Below, piece after piece: positions 45,373 to 54,412 of a DNA stretch of 55,829 nt. A program made the position numbers and the translations under genes. The notes beneath the pieces are model-generated. The model saw only the letters and a program-made list of their open reading frames with translations, ran no database searches and was not told where the DNA came from. Numbering within the stretch: the first letter of the stretch is position 1; each line of letters starts with the position of its first letter. Where the stretch lies: NCBI GenBank assembly GCA_001872455.1, contig MNXJ01000071.1, forward strand, positions 1-55,829, read 5' to 3'. The DNA comes from Anaerolineae bacterium CG2_30_57_67 (GTDB lineage Bacteria > Chloroflexota > Anaerolineae > Anaerolineales > Villigracilaceae).

Positions 45373-46977
45373 TCAGGGTGAAACAATTTCAAATTCCACA
45401 AAACGCAATTCGGGGTATTTTTCAGCGTAGTATTTGCAAAAAAACGCGCTGCTGAACAAGGCCACCCAGTCATTACGCGAGTCGCGCGCGATGATGGCGT
45501 CGTTGCGCTCAGGTAACGCTTCAATGGCCGCTTCAGGACCTTTAATCCAGCGCAAATGCGTATGCGGCATTCGTTCCAGCGTGGTAGGCACGCCATATTC
45601 GGTTTTCAGACGCGACTGAACAACATCAAATTGCAACTGTCCAACCACCGCCAAAATTGGCTCACGCTTGAAGGCGTTGATATTGTAAAGTACCTGCACC
45701 GCGCCTTCGCTTTCGAGTTGTAACAAACCCTTGGAAAATTGTTTTTGCTTGTTCAGGTCGGTGTTGCGCAGCATGGCAAAATGTTCAGGCTGAAAGCGCG
45801 GAATAGGCGCGAAGCGAATTGGCGCGCCGGAACAGAGCGTGTCGCCAATGGCGAAATCGCCGCTATTGGGCAGGCCAAGCACGTCGCCGGGGTAGGCTTC
45901 GTCAATGATTTCACGTTCGCTGGCGAAGAGTTTATAGGGGCGTAACAGGCGCAGGGTTTTTCCGCTCTGCGCGTGAAGCAAGTCCATGCCGCGCTCAAAG
46001 TGCCCGGAGCAGATGCGCAGAAAAGCGACGCTGTCACGGTGCTTGGGATTCATGTTGGCCTGAATTTTGAAGATGAAGCCGGAAAATTCAGGCATGTCGG
46101 GCGAGATGATGCCTACGTCGCTCAGGTAGGGTTGCGGCGGCGGGGCAATTTTTACGAACGCTTCGAGAAACAGGCGCACGCCAAAGTTAGTCAGCGCGCT
46201 GCCAAAAAAAACGGGGGTTTGTTTTTCCTGTAAAACGCTCTGATGATCAAAAATCATACCAACTTCATCCAGCAAGTCCACGCTCTCTTTCAGCGCCGTC
46301 ACCCGCGCCGGGGAGAGCAATCCGCTGGAAGCAAGTTCTTCGAGCGGGATGAATGTTTCAGCGGCGGCGCGCTCGTTGCGCTCAGTGCGCTCGTAAACGT
46401 AGACTCCGCCCGAGGCGCGGTCATAGACTCCCTTGAAATCAATTCCATCGCCCAGCGGCCAGTTCATCGGCACGGGTTCCATCCCCAGTATTTTTTTGAT
46501 TTCGTCAAGCAAATCGAACGGGTCAAGCACCGGGCGATCCATCTTGTTGATAAAGGTAAAAATGGGAATGCCGCGCTTGCGGCAGACTTCAAAAAGTTTC
46601 AGGGTTTGGGGTTCAATGCCTTTGGCGGCGTCAATCACCATGACGGCGCTATCCACTGCCGCCAGGGTGCGGTAGGTGTCTTCGGAAAAATCCTGGTGTC
46701 CGGGCGTATCAAGCAGGTTGATGATGTGGTTTTTGTAGGGGAATTGCAAAATGGTGGAGGTGATGGAAATGCCGCGCTCGCGCTCCATCTCCATCCAATC
46801 AGAAGTGGTGGCGCGCTGACTGCGCCGGGCGCGGACGTTGCCCGCCAGTTCGATGGCGTTGCCGTAGAGCAGAAGTTTTTCTGTGAGTGTGGTTTTGCCC
46901 GCGTCGGGGTGCGAGATGATGGCGAAGGTTTTTCGCGGGGCGCAGGTTGGCAGGGAAGAGGGGATTTCAGGTTGCAT
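45373..46977 (-). CDS. prfC: Peptide chain release factor 3
   Basis: A 534-residue translational GTPase that recycles RF1/RF2 from the ribosome. The G domain has SHPDAGKTTLTEKLLLYG (P-loop), the RF3-type switch ATTSDWMEMERERGISITS, DTPGHQDF and FINKMD. Domains II and III follow, with the RF3-specific blocks FSGFIFKIQANM and VVGQLQFDVVQSRL. ATG at 46977 gives the usual 529-535-residue size; an upstream extension adds a non-conserved stretch. The gene is not functionally tied to its neighbours. Confidence 0.95.
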   Translation of the reverse strand: MQPEIPSSLPTCAPRKTFAIISHPDAGKTTLTEKLLLYGNAIELAGNVRARRSQRATTSDWMEMERERGISITSTILQFPYKNHIINLLDTPGHQDFSEDTYRTLAAVDSAVMVIDAAKGIEPQTLKLFEVCRKRGIPIFTFINKMDRPVLDPFDLLDEIKKILGMEPVPMNWPLGDGIDFKGVYDRASGGVYVYERTERNERAAAETFIPLEELASSGLLSPARVTALKESVDLLDEVGMIFDHQSVLQEKQTPVFFGSALTNFGVRLFLEAFVKIAPPPQPYLSDVGIISPDMPEFSGFIFKIQANMNPKHRDSVAFLRICSGHFERGMDLLHAQSGKTLRLLRPYKLFASEREIIDEAYPGDVLGLPNSGDFAIGDTLCSGAPIRFAPIPRFQPEHFAMLRNTDLNKQKQFSKGLLQLESEGAVQVLYNINAFKREPILAVVGQLQFDVVQSRLKTEYGVPTTLERMPHTHLRWIKGPEAAIEALPERNDAIIARDSRNDWVALFSSAFFCKYYAEKYPELRFVEFEIVSP

Positions 46978-47245
46978 TAATTGTGGCTCATTGGGAATTA
47001 GCGTGGTAGCCCCATATCGGGGGTGTAAAATAGCAGGAAAAAGCAAAGGTTAACATGCCAAAAGCCCAAGTCATAATTTCGTTAACCATACCTTAATCAC
47101 GGCAATTCCCAATAACCCTAAATTTAGCAGGTTTGATGGCATAGACCGTTTTCAAACAACCCTTACTCTACGCTTGTTGGGCCTTCTCAATCTTTACCAA
47201 TTTTGGAACGACCACCATGTTTGCCTTCCGGGCTATGACCTATTG
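46978..47245. other. Intergenic stretch before the inverted-repeat element
   Basis: Roughly 270 bases upstream of prfC. The sequence is more AT-rich than the genes and contains no open frame, RNA gene or strong promoter that I can support. Confidence 0.4.
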
Positions 47246-47470
47246 ACTGATGTTACGCGATACACCGTAGCACGACATTTATGTCGTGCTAAAGCCAATA
47301 TTGTTTAGATAAGGAGTCCAACGTCGGGAGACGTTGGACTCCGAAACCGCTAACTAAACAGTATTGGTGCTAAAGCCTGTCAAACGGCTCTAAAATGCAC
47401 TTCTCCGGTTTCTTTGGCGCAACCGCGACATAAATATCGCGTCACAGGGTTCTTGCTGCGTAACATCAGT
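47246..47470. mobile_element. 225-bp nested inverted-repeat (MITE-like) element
   Basis: Perfect 13-bp terminal inverted repeats, ACTGATGTTACGC (47246-47258) and GCGTAACATCAGT (47458-47470), bound a non-coding block. Inside are palindrome A at 47268-47291 (10-bp stem, TAGCACGACA/TGTCGTGCTA); a nested unit whose outer arms are CCAATATTGTTTAG (47295-47308) and CTAAACAGTATTGG (47354-47367), and whose core is a perfect 13-bp hairpin GGAGTCCAACGTC/GACGTTGGACTCC with loop GGGA (47313-47342); and a fourth palindrome at 47424-47441. GTGCTAAAGCC occurs on both sides of the nested unit (47286-47296, 47367-47377), like a target-site duplication. It has no transposase and would need one in trans. Confidence 0.78.
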
Positions 47471-47493
47471 TATTGAAAAGATACAACCGAATC

Positions 47494-48369
47494 CTATTTT
47501 GGGGTCTCCAGTTGAATCTTGACCCGTTTGTCCATGTTGAGATTGGCAAAACTATCGGCCCAGTATTTTTGGACCAACTCATCGATCAGCCCATCTGCTT
47601 TGGCTTTGAGCAGTGCATTCTCGATGGTGCCCTTGTAGGACTTGGCAGTGCTGCTCAAGTAGTAGTAGAAGTCGCGGTCATAGATCAAGACCAGATGCTC
47701 TTCGATTTGCAAGTTTGGGTGCGCTAGCGCATCCCCGAGAATTTCAGTAAAGCCTCGCGAGAAATAGTCCATGTCGCGATTACCTGCGGCGACCATATCG
47801 TAAATCACGCGCCATTCCCCGTCAATTTCCTGATATTTCAGGTCATTCGCCGCCCAGACTTTTACATCGAACCAGTTCTTGCCGAAACCGCCGACCTTGC
47901 CCAATTTACGGAAATCATCCAGAGTTTGGACGTTGGCGTAGTCTGCTTGTTTATCCGGGGAAATCAGCAGGATGCGTTGACCGATCAGGCCGCTGGTCAA
48001 GCCCACATCGACGCGGGTATACTTCGCGTCCCGTTCGGCGCTGGCCAACAGCCATATCAGGCTCAACTGGCCTTCATCAACCATTTGGACGGCGCGATTT
48101 TGGGGCAGATCCTTTTGAAGTTCGACGGTGTACTTGACTCCGGCTGCATCCAGGGATTTTTGAAGCAACTCAATGTAAAACTCGTGGGTGTTATCCGTGT
48201 AAGTGGGAAGAATCAGTTTCAGCCCTTCTTCGACTGGCACGGGGGTGGAGACGGGTGCCGTGGTAGGGGATGGCACTACCGTCGGCTCAAGAGTGGCAGG
48301 TGAACCGCAGGCAGTCAAAAGGATCAAACTAATGAGAAGGATGGAGATGAAAAAGCGAACTTTTAACAT
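47494..48369 (-). CDS. Solute-binding lipoprotein, amino-acid-binding (SBP_bac_3) like
   Basis: A 291-residue lipoprotein: signal peptide with lipobox LLTAC (Cys21), then a Pro/Thr/Val linker, then a two-lobe periplasmic-binding-like domain from about residue 50 (GLKLILPTYTDNTHEFYIEL). QTLDDFRKLGKVGGF and the C-terminal ALLKAKADGLIDELVQKYW resemble the end of type-3 solute-binding proteins. There is no permease or ATPase gene beside it, so it may be an orphan receptor for signalling or feed a transporter elsewhere; ligand unknown. GGAGAT precedes the ATG. Confidence 0.8.
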   Translation of the reverse strand: MLKVRFFISILLISLILLTACGSPATLEPTVVPSPTTAPVSTPVPVEEGLKLILPTYTDNTHEFYIELLQKSLDAAGVKYTVELQKDLPQNRAVQMVDEGQLSLIWLLASAERDAKYTRVDVGLTSGLIGQRILLISPDKQADYANVQTLDDFRKLGKVGGFGKNWFDVKVWAANDLKYQEIDGEWRVIYDMVAAGNRDMDYFSRGFTEILGDALAHPNLQIEEHLVLIYDRDFYYYLSSTAKSYKGTIENALLKAKADGLIDELVQKYWADSFANLNMDKRVKIQLETPK

Positions 48370-48827
48370 GGGAATCTCCTTGTCTAATTAGTCAAACGAA
48401 CTATGTTGGAAACTGATTTTATTATAGCAGATTCACATGCGTTTTGAGCGCTAAACACAGTTCCCCACAATTTTTATTATGAATAGGAGTGTGGCGGTCA
48501 TATTTCGTAAAACTGGCAAAATTCGGTCCAAGTGAAAAATCAGGCTTATTTTAGACCAATTTTTGGCACAGTTCACGAGTAAGAATTAGCGTCTTTACAA
48601 ATTCAGGCTCTCTGGGAATCTTCGTGGTATACCCCTAACTCGGACAAGCCGAAAGAGATTTGACCACGAAGGCCACGAAGCAACACAAAGGGAAATCAAA
48701 AAACTTCGTGACTCTTTGTGACCCTTTGTGGTTAATTTCCTTGCTTTTTGTGCAAGAATTTCACTGATAAGATACTAAATACGGCACTCTTCACGGAAAG
48801 TTCTGGTGAAACCGCGAATTTTCTTTT
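48370..48827. other. Intergenic stretch with imperfect CCACGAAG hairpin
   Basis: No gene is supported. At about 48659-48735, TGACCACGAAGGCCACGAAG and downstream CTTTGTGACCCTTTGTGGTT form an imperfect long inverted repeat of the CCACGAAGGCACGAAG kind common as a repeat in environmental bacteria. The rest is AT-rich with no clear feature. Confidence 0.5.
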
Positions 48828-49105
48828 GCCGAAGGTGCCGCCATCTGGTTGACGCACATTTTGACCGAGGGCGATCATCGCAAGTTGCCTGTACAGGCCT
48901 GGGTGCTCAGGCTGGCGAAACGATTGAGACAGAATTGCGACGGAGCAAGTCTCCCTTGTGCGCTCGGAAAGCTATCGTCAGACCATGCAGAAGGGATTGG
49001 ACGGACGCCTGCAACGCGCCACAGACAAATTACTGGCGCTCACCCCGCCACCAACACGTGGCAAGCGTCAAATTCGGGATGAGTGGTTGATCAAATTCAG
49101 ACCAA
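48828..49105 (+). pseudogene. Remnant of an IS1634-like (DUF4277) transposase
   Basis: One frame gives AEGAAIWLTHILTEGDHRKL continuing VQAWVLRLAKRL, matching the N-terminal region of DUF4277/IS1634-type transposases. About 120 bases later a different frame gives RSESYRQTMQKGLDGRLQRA continuing TDKLLALTPP and a basic GKRQIRDE, matching a later region. The two pieces are out of frame and the intervening and C-terminal parts are missing, so the gene is dead. It ends just before repeat copy 2. Confidence 0.55.
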
Positions 49106-49140
49106 ACCATTCGCCACATCACGCTGGTGACATCCCCCAT

Positions 49141-49180
49141 CTTTTCTCCACCCTGCAAAGCGACATTTATGTCGCTTTTG
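49141..49180. repeat. 40-base repeat with GCGACATTTATGTCGC hairpin, copy 2
   Basis: Near-identical to 45316-45355 (39/40). The hairpin core at 49157-49178 lies about 70 bases past the stop of the DUF35 gene, in position to end the mevalonate operon transcript. Confidence 0.85.
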
Positions 49181-49251
49181 TCCGCTGGCCGAAAATTGAG
49201 AAAAGTCAAAACCATTTCAGCGAATGGACAGTGATCAGGATGCCAAATCAA

Positions 49252-49665
49252 CTATGCTTGGCTTGGCATCTTCCAGGCCGGTCTAAACTTATACCCGTAC
49301 ACAATCACCCCGCGTTCGTCACCGTCGTTGCGCAGTTTGCGCGTGACCATCTCTACCGGCATGCCAATTTCCACCGGTTGTTCGCCCAGGTCAGTCAACT
49401 GTGCGGTAATCATCGGACCTTCGTCCAGCTTTACCAGTGCAATTGTATAAGGCACAGTTTGGTCATAGCCGGTTGGCGCTTCGTAAATTGTCGTATACGA
49501 AAACACCTCCCCTTTTCCACTGAATGCAAAAGTCGTCTTGGCCTCGCCGCCGCAAACCGGGCAAACATCGCGCGGTGGAAAGATTTTTACGTCGCAATGC
49601 GGGCAAACTTCGCCTACCAGGGCATAACGTTGTTGTTTTAAGCGCCAATGGCGTGAAATTTCCAT
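49252..49665 (-). CDS. DUF35 zinc-ribbon/OB-fold protein (thiolase partner)
   Basis: A 137-residue protein with a rubredoxin-like zinc ribbon (C21, C24, C35, C38 in CPHC and CPVC) and a C-terminal OB fold (about 45-130) containing FSYTTIYEAP. DUF35 proteins bind acyl-CoA and bridge SCP2-type thiolases with partner enzymes; in archaea one links acetoacetyl-CoA thiolase to HMG-CoA synthase so that the intermediate is channelled. Last gene of the operon, 75 bases after a thiolase homologue, with HMG-CoA synthase two genes further upstream, which supports the same role. GGAGATAA precedes the ATG. Confidence 0.9.
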   Translation of the reverse strand: MEISRHWRLKQQRYALVGEVCPHCDVKIFPPRDVCPVCGGEAKTTFAFSGKGEVFSYTTIYEAPTGYDQTVPYTIALVKLDEGPMITAQLTDLGEQPVEIGMPVEMVTRKLRNDGDERGVIVYGYKFRPAWKMPSQA

Positions 49666-49740
49666 AAAATTTATCTCCTTTTTGCAAGTCCAATTTTATT
49701 CGCCGCCGCTATCAGTAGCTATCAGGGTTGGAAATGAGCG

Positions 49741-50913
49741 CTAAATATCGATTCTTTCCAGAATATGCGTCACGGCAGTGGATGCCGGGCCGCCCAGAGA
49801 TTGAATCATGCCCATCTGAACTCCGTTTAATTGGTTTTTTCCTGCCGCTCCCCGCAGTTGAGTCGCCGCTTCGACGGCCTGATAGACGCCGGTAGCACCC
49901 CCGGCAAAACCACGCGCCTTCAGCCCGCCCATTGTCGCGCACGGGAATTTCCCATTCAGCGCCAGCGCGCCTTCAGCGGCCAGTTTCCAGCCCACACCGC
50001 GTTGAGCGAAACCGTTGGCTTCCAGCGAAAGCGCCGCATAAATGCTAAAAGAGTCGTGATATTCAAAAAAATCAATTGCGTCCAGTGAAGCGCCGGCCTG
50101 CTTCAACGCTCGCGCAGTTGCCAGGTGCGCCGCATCGAACCAGAGCAAATCGGCCCGGTCGTGCAGGGCCAGCGTATCCGTCGCCACACCCGCCCCAGCA
50201 ATGCGTACCAGCGGATGTTGAAAATTTTTCGATAATAGGTCGCGTCGGGTGAGCAAAACCGCCGCCGCGCCATCTGCATTTGGGGCGACATCGAACAGAT
50301 TGAGCGGTTCGCAGACCATTTCGGCTCTGGCGTACGTTTCGGGTTTGATTGCTTTCTGAAACATGGCAAACTTGTTGCCCGCGCCATGCGCGTGCGCTGT
50401 CAGCGCAAAACCAGCAAAGCCGTCGGCGGGAACCCGGTATTCGGTCATGTAGCGCCGCATTACCAATGCCGCCTGCGCCGCCAAAGTCAGCCCAGCCACA
50501 GCCTCGTAATCGCTGTCGGTGGTGGTTGCCAGCGCTTCTTCCACACCAAAACCAACCTGATCGGTCATTTTTTCCACGCCGACTACCAGCGCCACGTCTA
50601 CCAGCCCGCTCTGGATGGCGAGATAGCCCTGACGCAACGCCGCCCCGCCCGACGCCCCCGCCGCCTCGACGGTGACGGCTTCCACGCCGGTCAGGTCGGA
50701 AAAATCGGCTACCAGCGCCCCCAGATGCGCCTGCCGTGAAAGGATGGGCGCGAACATATTGCCCACAAACAGCGCCTGCGGTCTCAGCCCGCCGCTGTCG
50801 CTCAGCGCCTGACGCACCGCCTCGGCGGCCAAACTGCGCAAGGAACGATCCCAATGTTCGCCAACTTCGGTTTGCCCAATTCCTGCAAGAATAACGTCGC
50901 TCATAAAACTCAC
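49741..50913 (-). CDS. SCP2-type thiolase homologue lacking catalytic Cys and His
   Basis: A 390-residue protein aligned along its whole length with the thiolase at 11559-12716. Where that enzyme has Cys83 (VEAACGSG), this one has Gly86 (VEAAGASG, codon GGG), and where it has His333 in GHPVGATG this one has Phe336 in GFAGGATG. The HD pair (EYHDSFS) is kept. It therefore cannot use the ordinary thiolase mechanism. It may be a structural partner of an active thiolase, or a different DUF35-dependent C-C enzyme such as the SCP2-like aldolases of steroid side-chain breakdown. GTG at 50913 overlaps the upstream stop (GTGA); an ATG at 50904 is possible. The frame is intact, so it is not decayed. Confidence 0.88.
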   Translation of the reverse strand: MSFMSDVILAGIGQTEVGEHWDRSLRSLAAEAVRQALSDSGGLRPQALFVGNMFAPILSRQAHLGALVADFSDLTGVEAVTVEAAGASGGAALRQGYLAIQSGLVDVALVVGVEKMTDQVGFGVEEALATTTDSDYEAVAGLTLAAQAALVMRRYMTEYRVPADGFAGFALTAHAHGAGNKFAMFQKAIKPETYARAEMVCEPLNLFDVAPNADGAAAVLLTRRDLLSKNFQHPLVRIAGAGVATDTLALHDRADLLWFDAAHLATARALKQAGASLDAIDFFEYHDSFSIYAALSLEANGFAQRGVGWKLAAEGALALNGKFPCATMGGLKARGFAGGATGVYQAVEAATQLRGAAGKNQLNGVQMGMIQSLGGPASTAVTHILERIDI

Positions 50914-51305
50914 TTTTTTGAGAAAAGAAAGGAAATGGTTTCACCACTGGCAGAATCCAGCCGCACGCGGACGGGTTCACGCAAAATCAGGTCGCTTTCG
51001 GCGGGAGCCTGCATCGTCAGGCTGACGGGGTACTGCGCTCCGCCCGGCACGCTGACGAAGGCGTGCCCTTCGGCGTTGCTTTTGCTGCCGAATTCTGTCC
51101 CGCCCTCCAGCCGGACAATCAGGGTGGCGTTTTCGATGGGCGTGTCTGCCGCGTCCAACTGGCCGTTGGCGTTTTCATCCAGCCAGGCTTGCGCCGAAAA
51201 GAAGGAATCGCTTTGCGCCGGGGGCGGGGTTGCGCTGGTTTTCGCCGCACAACCGCCGAGGGCGACAGCCAAAATCAGCATAAAAACGATTTTTATCCGT
51301 TTCAT
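50910..51305 (-). CDS. Small lipoprotein with SdrD-B-like domain
   Basis: A 131-residue lipoprotein: signal peptide ending ALGGC (lipidated Cys19), a short Pro-rich linker, and one beta-sandwich of the SdrD B/Cna-B kind. The stretch AWLDENANGQLDAADTPIEN fits the calcium-binding DxNxNGxxDxxD pattern, followed by SNAEGHAFVSVPGG. Such domains are surface stalks or carbohydrate-facing modules. It sits between HMG-CoA synthase and the thiolase homologue and overlaps the latter by 4 bases, an odd place for a surface protein in a biosynthetic operon. Confidence 0.8.
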   Translation of the reverse strand: MKRIKIVFMLILAVALGGCAAKTSATPPPAQSDSFFSAQAWLDENANGQLDAADTPIENATLIVRLEGGTEFGSKSNAEGHAFVSVPGGAQYPVSLTMQAPAESDLILREPVRVRLDSASGETISFLFSKK

Positions 51306-51338
51306 CCGTTTATCCGTTCTGCGCCAGCCATCCGCTGA

Positions 51339-52415
51339 CTATTTCATCGTAATCTTGCCGCGATAGCGGGCGTAGGTGGCGTAATCAATTTCTGTGCGCC
51401 GGGCGATGTATTCCTGCGTTTTGACTGCCAGGTCGCGCCGCGCGTCAATTTTCTCGGTCACGGTGATGTCCATCGCATCTGACCCGGCGCCAGAGCCAAA
51501 AGATGCCAGCAAAATGCGGTCACCCGGCTCGGCGATGTCGAGAATAGCCGTCAATCCGATGATGGATGCCCCTGAATACGTATTGCCGATGACGGGCGAG
51601 AGTAACCCCGGCGCGGTTTGTTCTGGCGTGAAGCCGAGCATTTGCGCCGCCCTTTGTGGAAATTTGGCGTTGGGCTGATGAAAGACTGCCCAACGATAGT
51701 CTTTGGCGCTCACGCCAAGTTCTTCCATCAGCGTTCGTGAAGACGATAAAATATGCTGAAAGTAGGCCGGTTCGCCGGTGAAGCGCACGCCATGCTCTGG
51801 ATATTTCTGATATTCGCGCCGCCAAAAGTCGGGCGTATCGGTGACGTAGGAGTAGGTGGCGTTGATGGTTGCCAGACCATTTTCGGCTGGCCCCAGCACG
51901 AAGGCCGCGCCGCCCGCCGCAGCAGTGTATTCGAGCGCGTCGCCGGGTTTGCCCTGGGCGGTATCCATGCCAATCGCCAGAGCGTACTCAGCCATGCCAG
52001 AGCCGACAAAACCGATGGCGGCGACAATCGCCTCGGTGCCAGCCTTGCAGGCGAATTCCCAGTCACCGGCCTGAATGTGCGGCACCGCGCCGATGGCTTC
52101 AGCCACGACGGTGGAGGTCGGTTTGACGGCGTAGGGATGCGATTCCGAGCCGACCCACACGGCGCGCAATTCTTGCGGGTCAATTTGCGCCCGCGCCATG
52201 GCGTTGCGCGCCGCCTCGATGGACATGGTAATCACGTCCTCGTCCAGGCCGGGGACGGCTTTTTCTTTAATCGGCAGGCCGCCTTTGCCACCGGCCCACA
52301 CACGGGCAATTTCGCGCGCTGGAATGCGGTAACGCGGCACATACGCTCCGTAGCCGGTAATGCCGACGGGGCGGTTGGGCTTGAGAAGGGTGTGGGAAGA
52401 TTGAGAGGTTGTCAT
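51339..52415 (-). CDS. Hydroxymethylglutaryl-CoA synthase, archaeal type
   Basis: A 358-residue enzyme that condenses acetyl-CoA with acetoacetyl-CoA to HMG-CoA. It begins [15 protein letters not shown], has the nucleophile Cys123 in [24 protein letters not shown] with the catalytic His, and [16 protein letters not shown]. The size and these blocks match the archaeal/UPF0219 group rather than the eukaryote-like bacterial MvaS. HMG-CoA reductase lies two genes upstream and DUF35 and a thiolase homologue downstream, which fits the archaeal thiolase-DUF35-HMGS arrangement. The product feeds isoprenoid synthesis. Confidence 0.92.
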   Translation of the reverse strand: MTTSQSSHTLLKPNRPVGITGYGAYVPRYRIPAREIARVWAGGKGGLPIKEKAVPGLDEDVITMSIEAARNAMARAQIDPQELRAVWVGSESHPYAVKPTSTVVAEAIGAVPHIQAGDWEFACKAGTEAIVAAIGFVGSGMAEYALAIGMDTAQGKPGDALEYTAAAGGAAFVLGPAENGLATINATYSYVTDTPDFWRREYQKYPEHGVRFTGEPAYFQHILSSSRTLMEELGVSAKDYRWAVFHQPNAKFPQRAAQMLGFTPEQTAPGLLSPVIGNTYSGASIIGLTAILDIAEPGDRILLASFGSGAGSDAMDITVTEKIDARRDLAVKTQEYIARRTEIDYATYARYRGKITMK

Positions 52416-52443
52416 GGTTTATTTCCTTCAGGAACGAACTTTT

Positions 52444-52938
52444 TTATCTTTTCCATAAATCCGTCAGACCGATGATGCCAGTGGAAAGGCAGAGACAGGT
52501 GGGCAGGAAAACTATCAGACCGAGGAATACCCCCTCCGCCAGACCGGCATGACGCTGTTCGAGGGTGCTTTGAGCGGGTTGGGCTGGGTTGTAATAAACG
52601 CTGACAGCGGTATGTATCGGATAACGAGCGAGAACAGCTGCAGCTTCCTTTTTCCAAAAAATAGGGGCGAATGAGAAATTAATGCGATCGCTTTCGTATT
52701 TGGTTCCATTAACTTGATAGGTATAGGTGATGTGAGGGCGCGCCCTGGAGCTTTTCACGCCTTCATAGATGATTTTACTGGTTTGGATGGCGCCTGGTAC
52801 GCTGGCCCAATTGCGACTCTGCCGCGCCAATCGCCAGGCTTGTATCTGTTCAAACAGGTTGCGCAGGGCCAAATAGGCAAACAAGAGTCCGATGGCAACC
52901 AGCATCAGGGCGGTAACTGTGGAGAGGATGTTTTCCAT
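52444..52938 (-). CDS. DUF3592 membrane protein
   Basis: A 164-residue protein with one N-terminal helix (about residues 8-28), a soluble beta-rich DUF3592 domain (ITYTYQVNGTKYESDRI and VSVYYNPAQPAQSTLE are family-typical), and a C-terminal helix (about 136-158). The domain likely faces outside. Function of DUF3592 is unknown. It lies 28 bases before HMG-CoA synthase and 70 after HMG-CoA reductase, in line with the operon. Confidence 0.85.
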   Translation of the reverse strand: MENILSTVTALMLVAIGLLFAYLALRNLFEQIQAWRLARQSRNWASVPGAIQTSKIIYEGVKSSRARPHITYTYQVNGTKYESDRINFSFAPIFWKKEAAAVLARYPIHTAVSVYYNPAQPAQSTLEQRHAGLAEGVFLGLIVFLPTCLCLSTGIIGLTDLWKR

Positions 52939-53008
52939 CAGACTGATTTTTTTCCTTCGCTTTGACGGAAGCCAGATTCAGCCTGCTTCCATGAACCCAG
53001 GCATGAAT

Positions 53009-54289
<1,281 letters not shown>

Positions 54290-54361
54290 TTCTATCCTAA
54301 AAAATTGATTTTTTTTACTTTACAACTATTTTACAGATGGCTTCTGGCAAAACCTATCAAC

Positions 54362-54390
54362 TTGTCCGAATTAGATAAGGCGAGTAGAAT
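54362..54390 (+). promoter_or_regulatory. Possible sigma-70-like promoter of the sensor kinase
   Basis: TTGTCC (54362-54367) and TAGAAT (54385-54390) are spaced by 17 bases, about 20 bases before the kinase start. Spacing and both hexamers fit the vegetative consensus, but a leader this short leaves little room for a ribosome-binding site. Confidence 0.45.
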
Positions 54391-54412
54391 ACTCCGATAT
54401 GAAGAGAGTGAG

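Noticed and set aside
48958-49641. 227-codon plus-strand open frame through the DUF35 gene
   Set aside because: Its second half is antisense to the DUF35 zinc-ribbon protein, and its first half is transposase remnant; it is a chance read-through.
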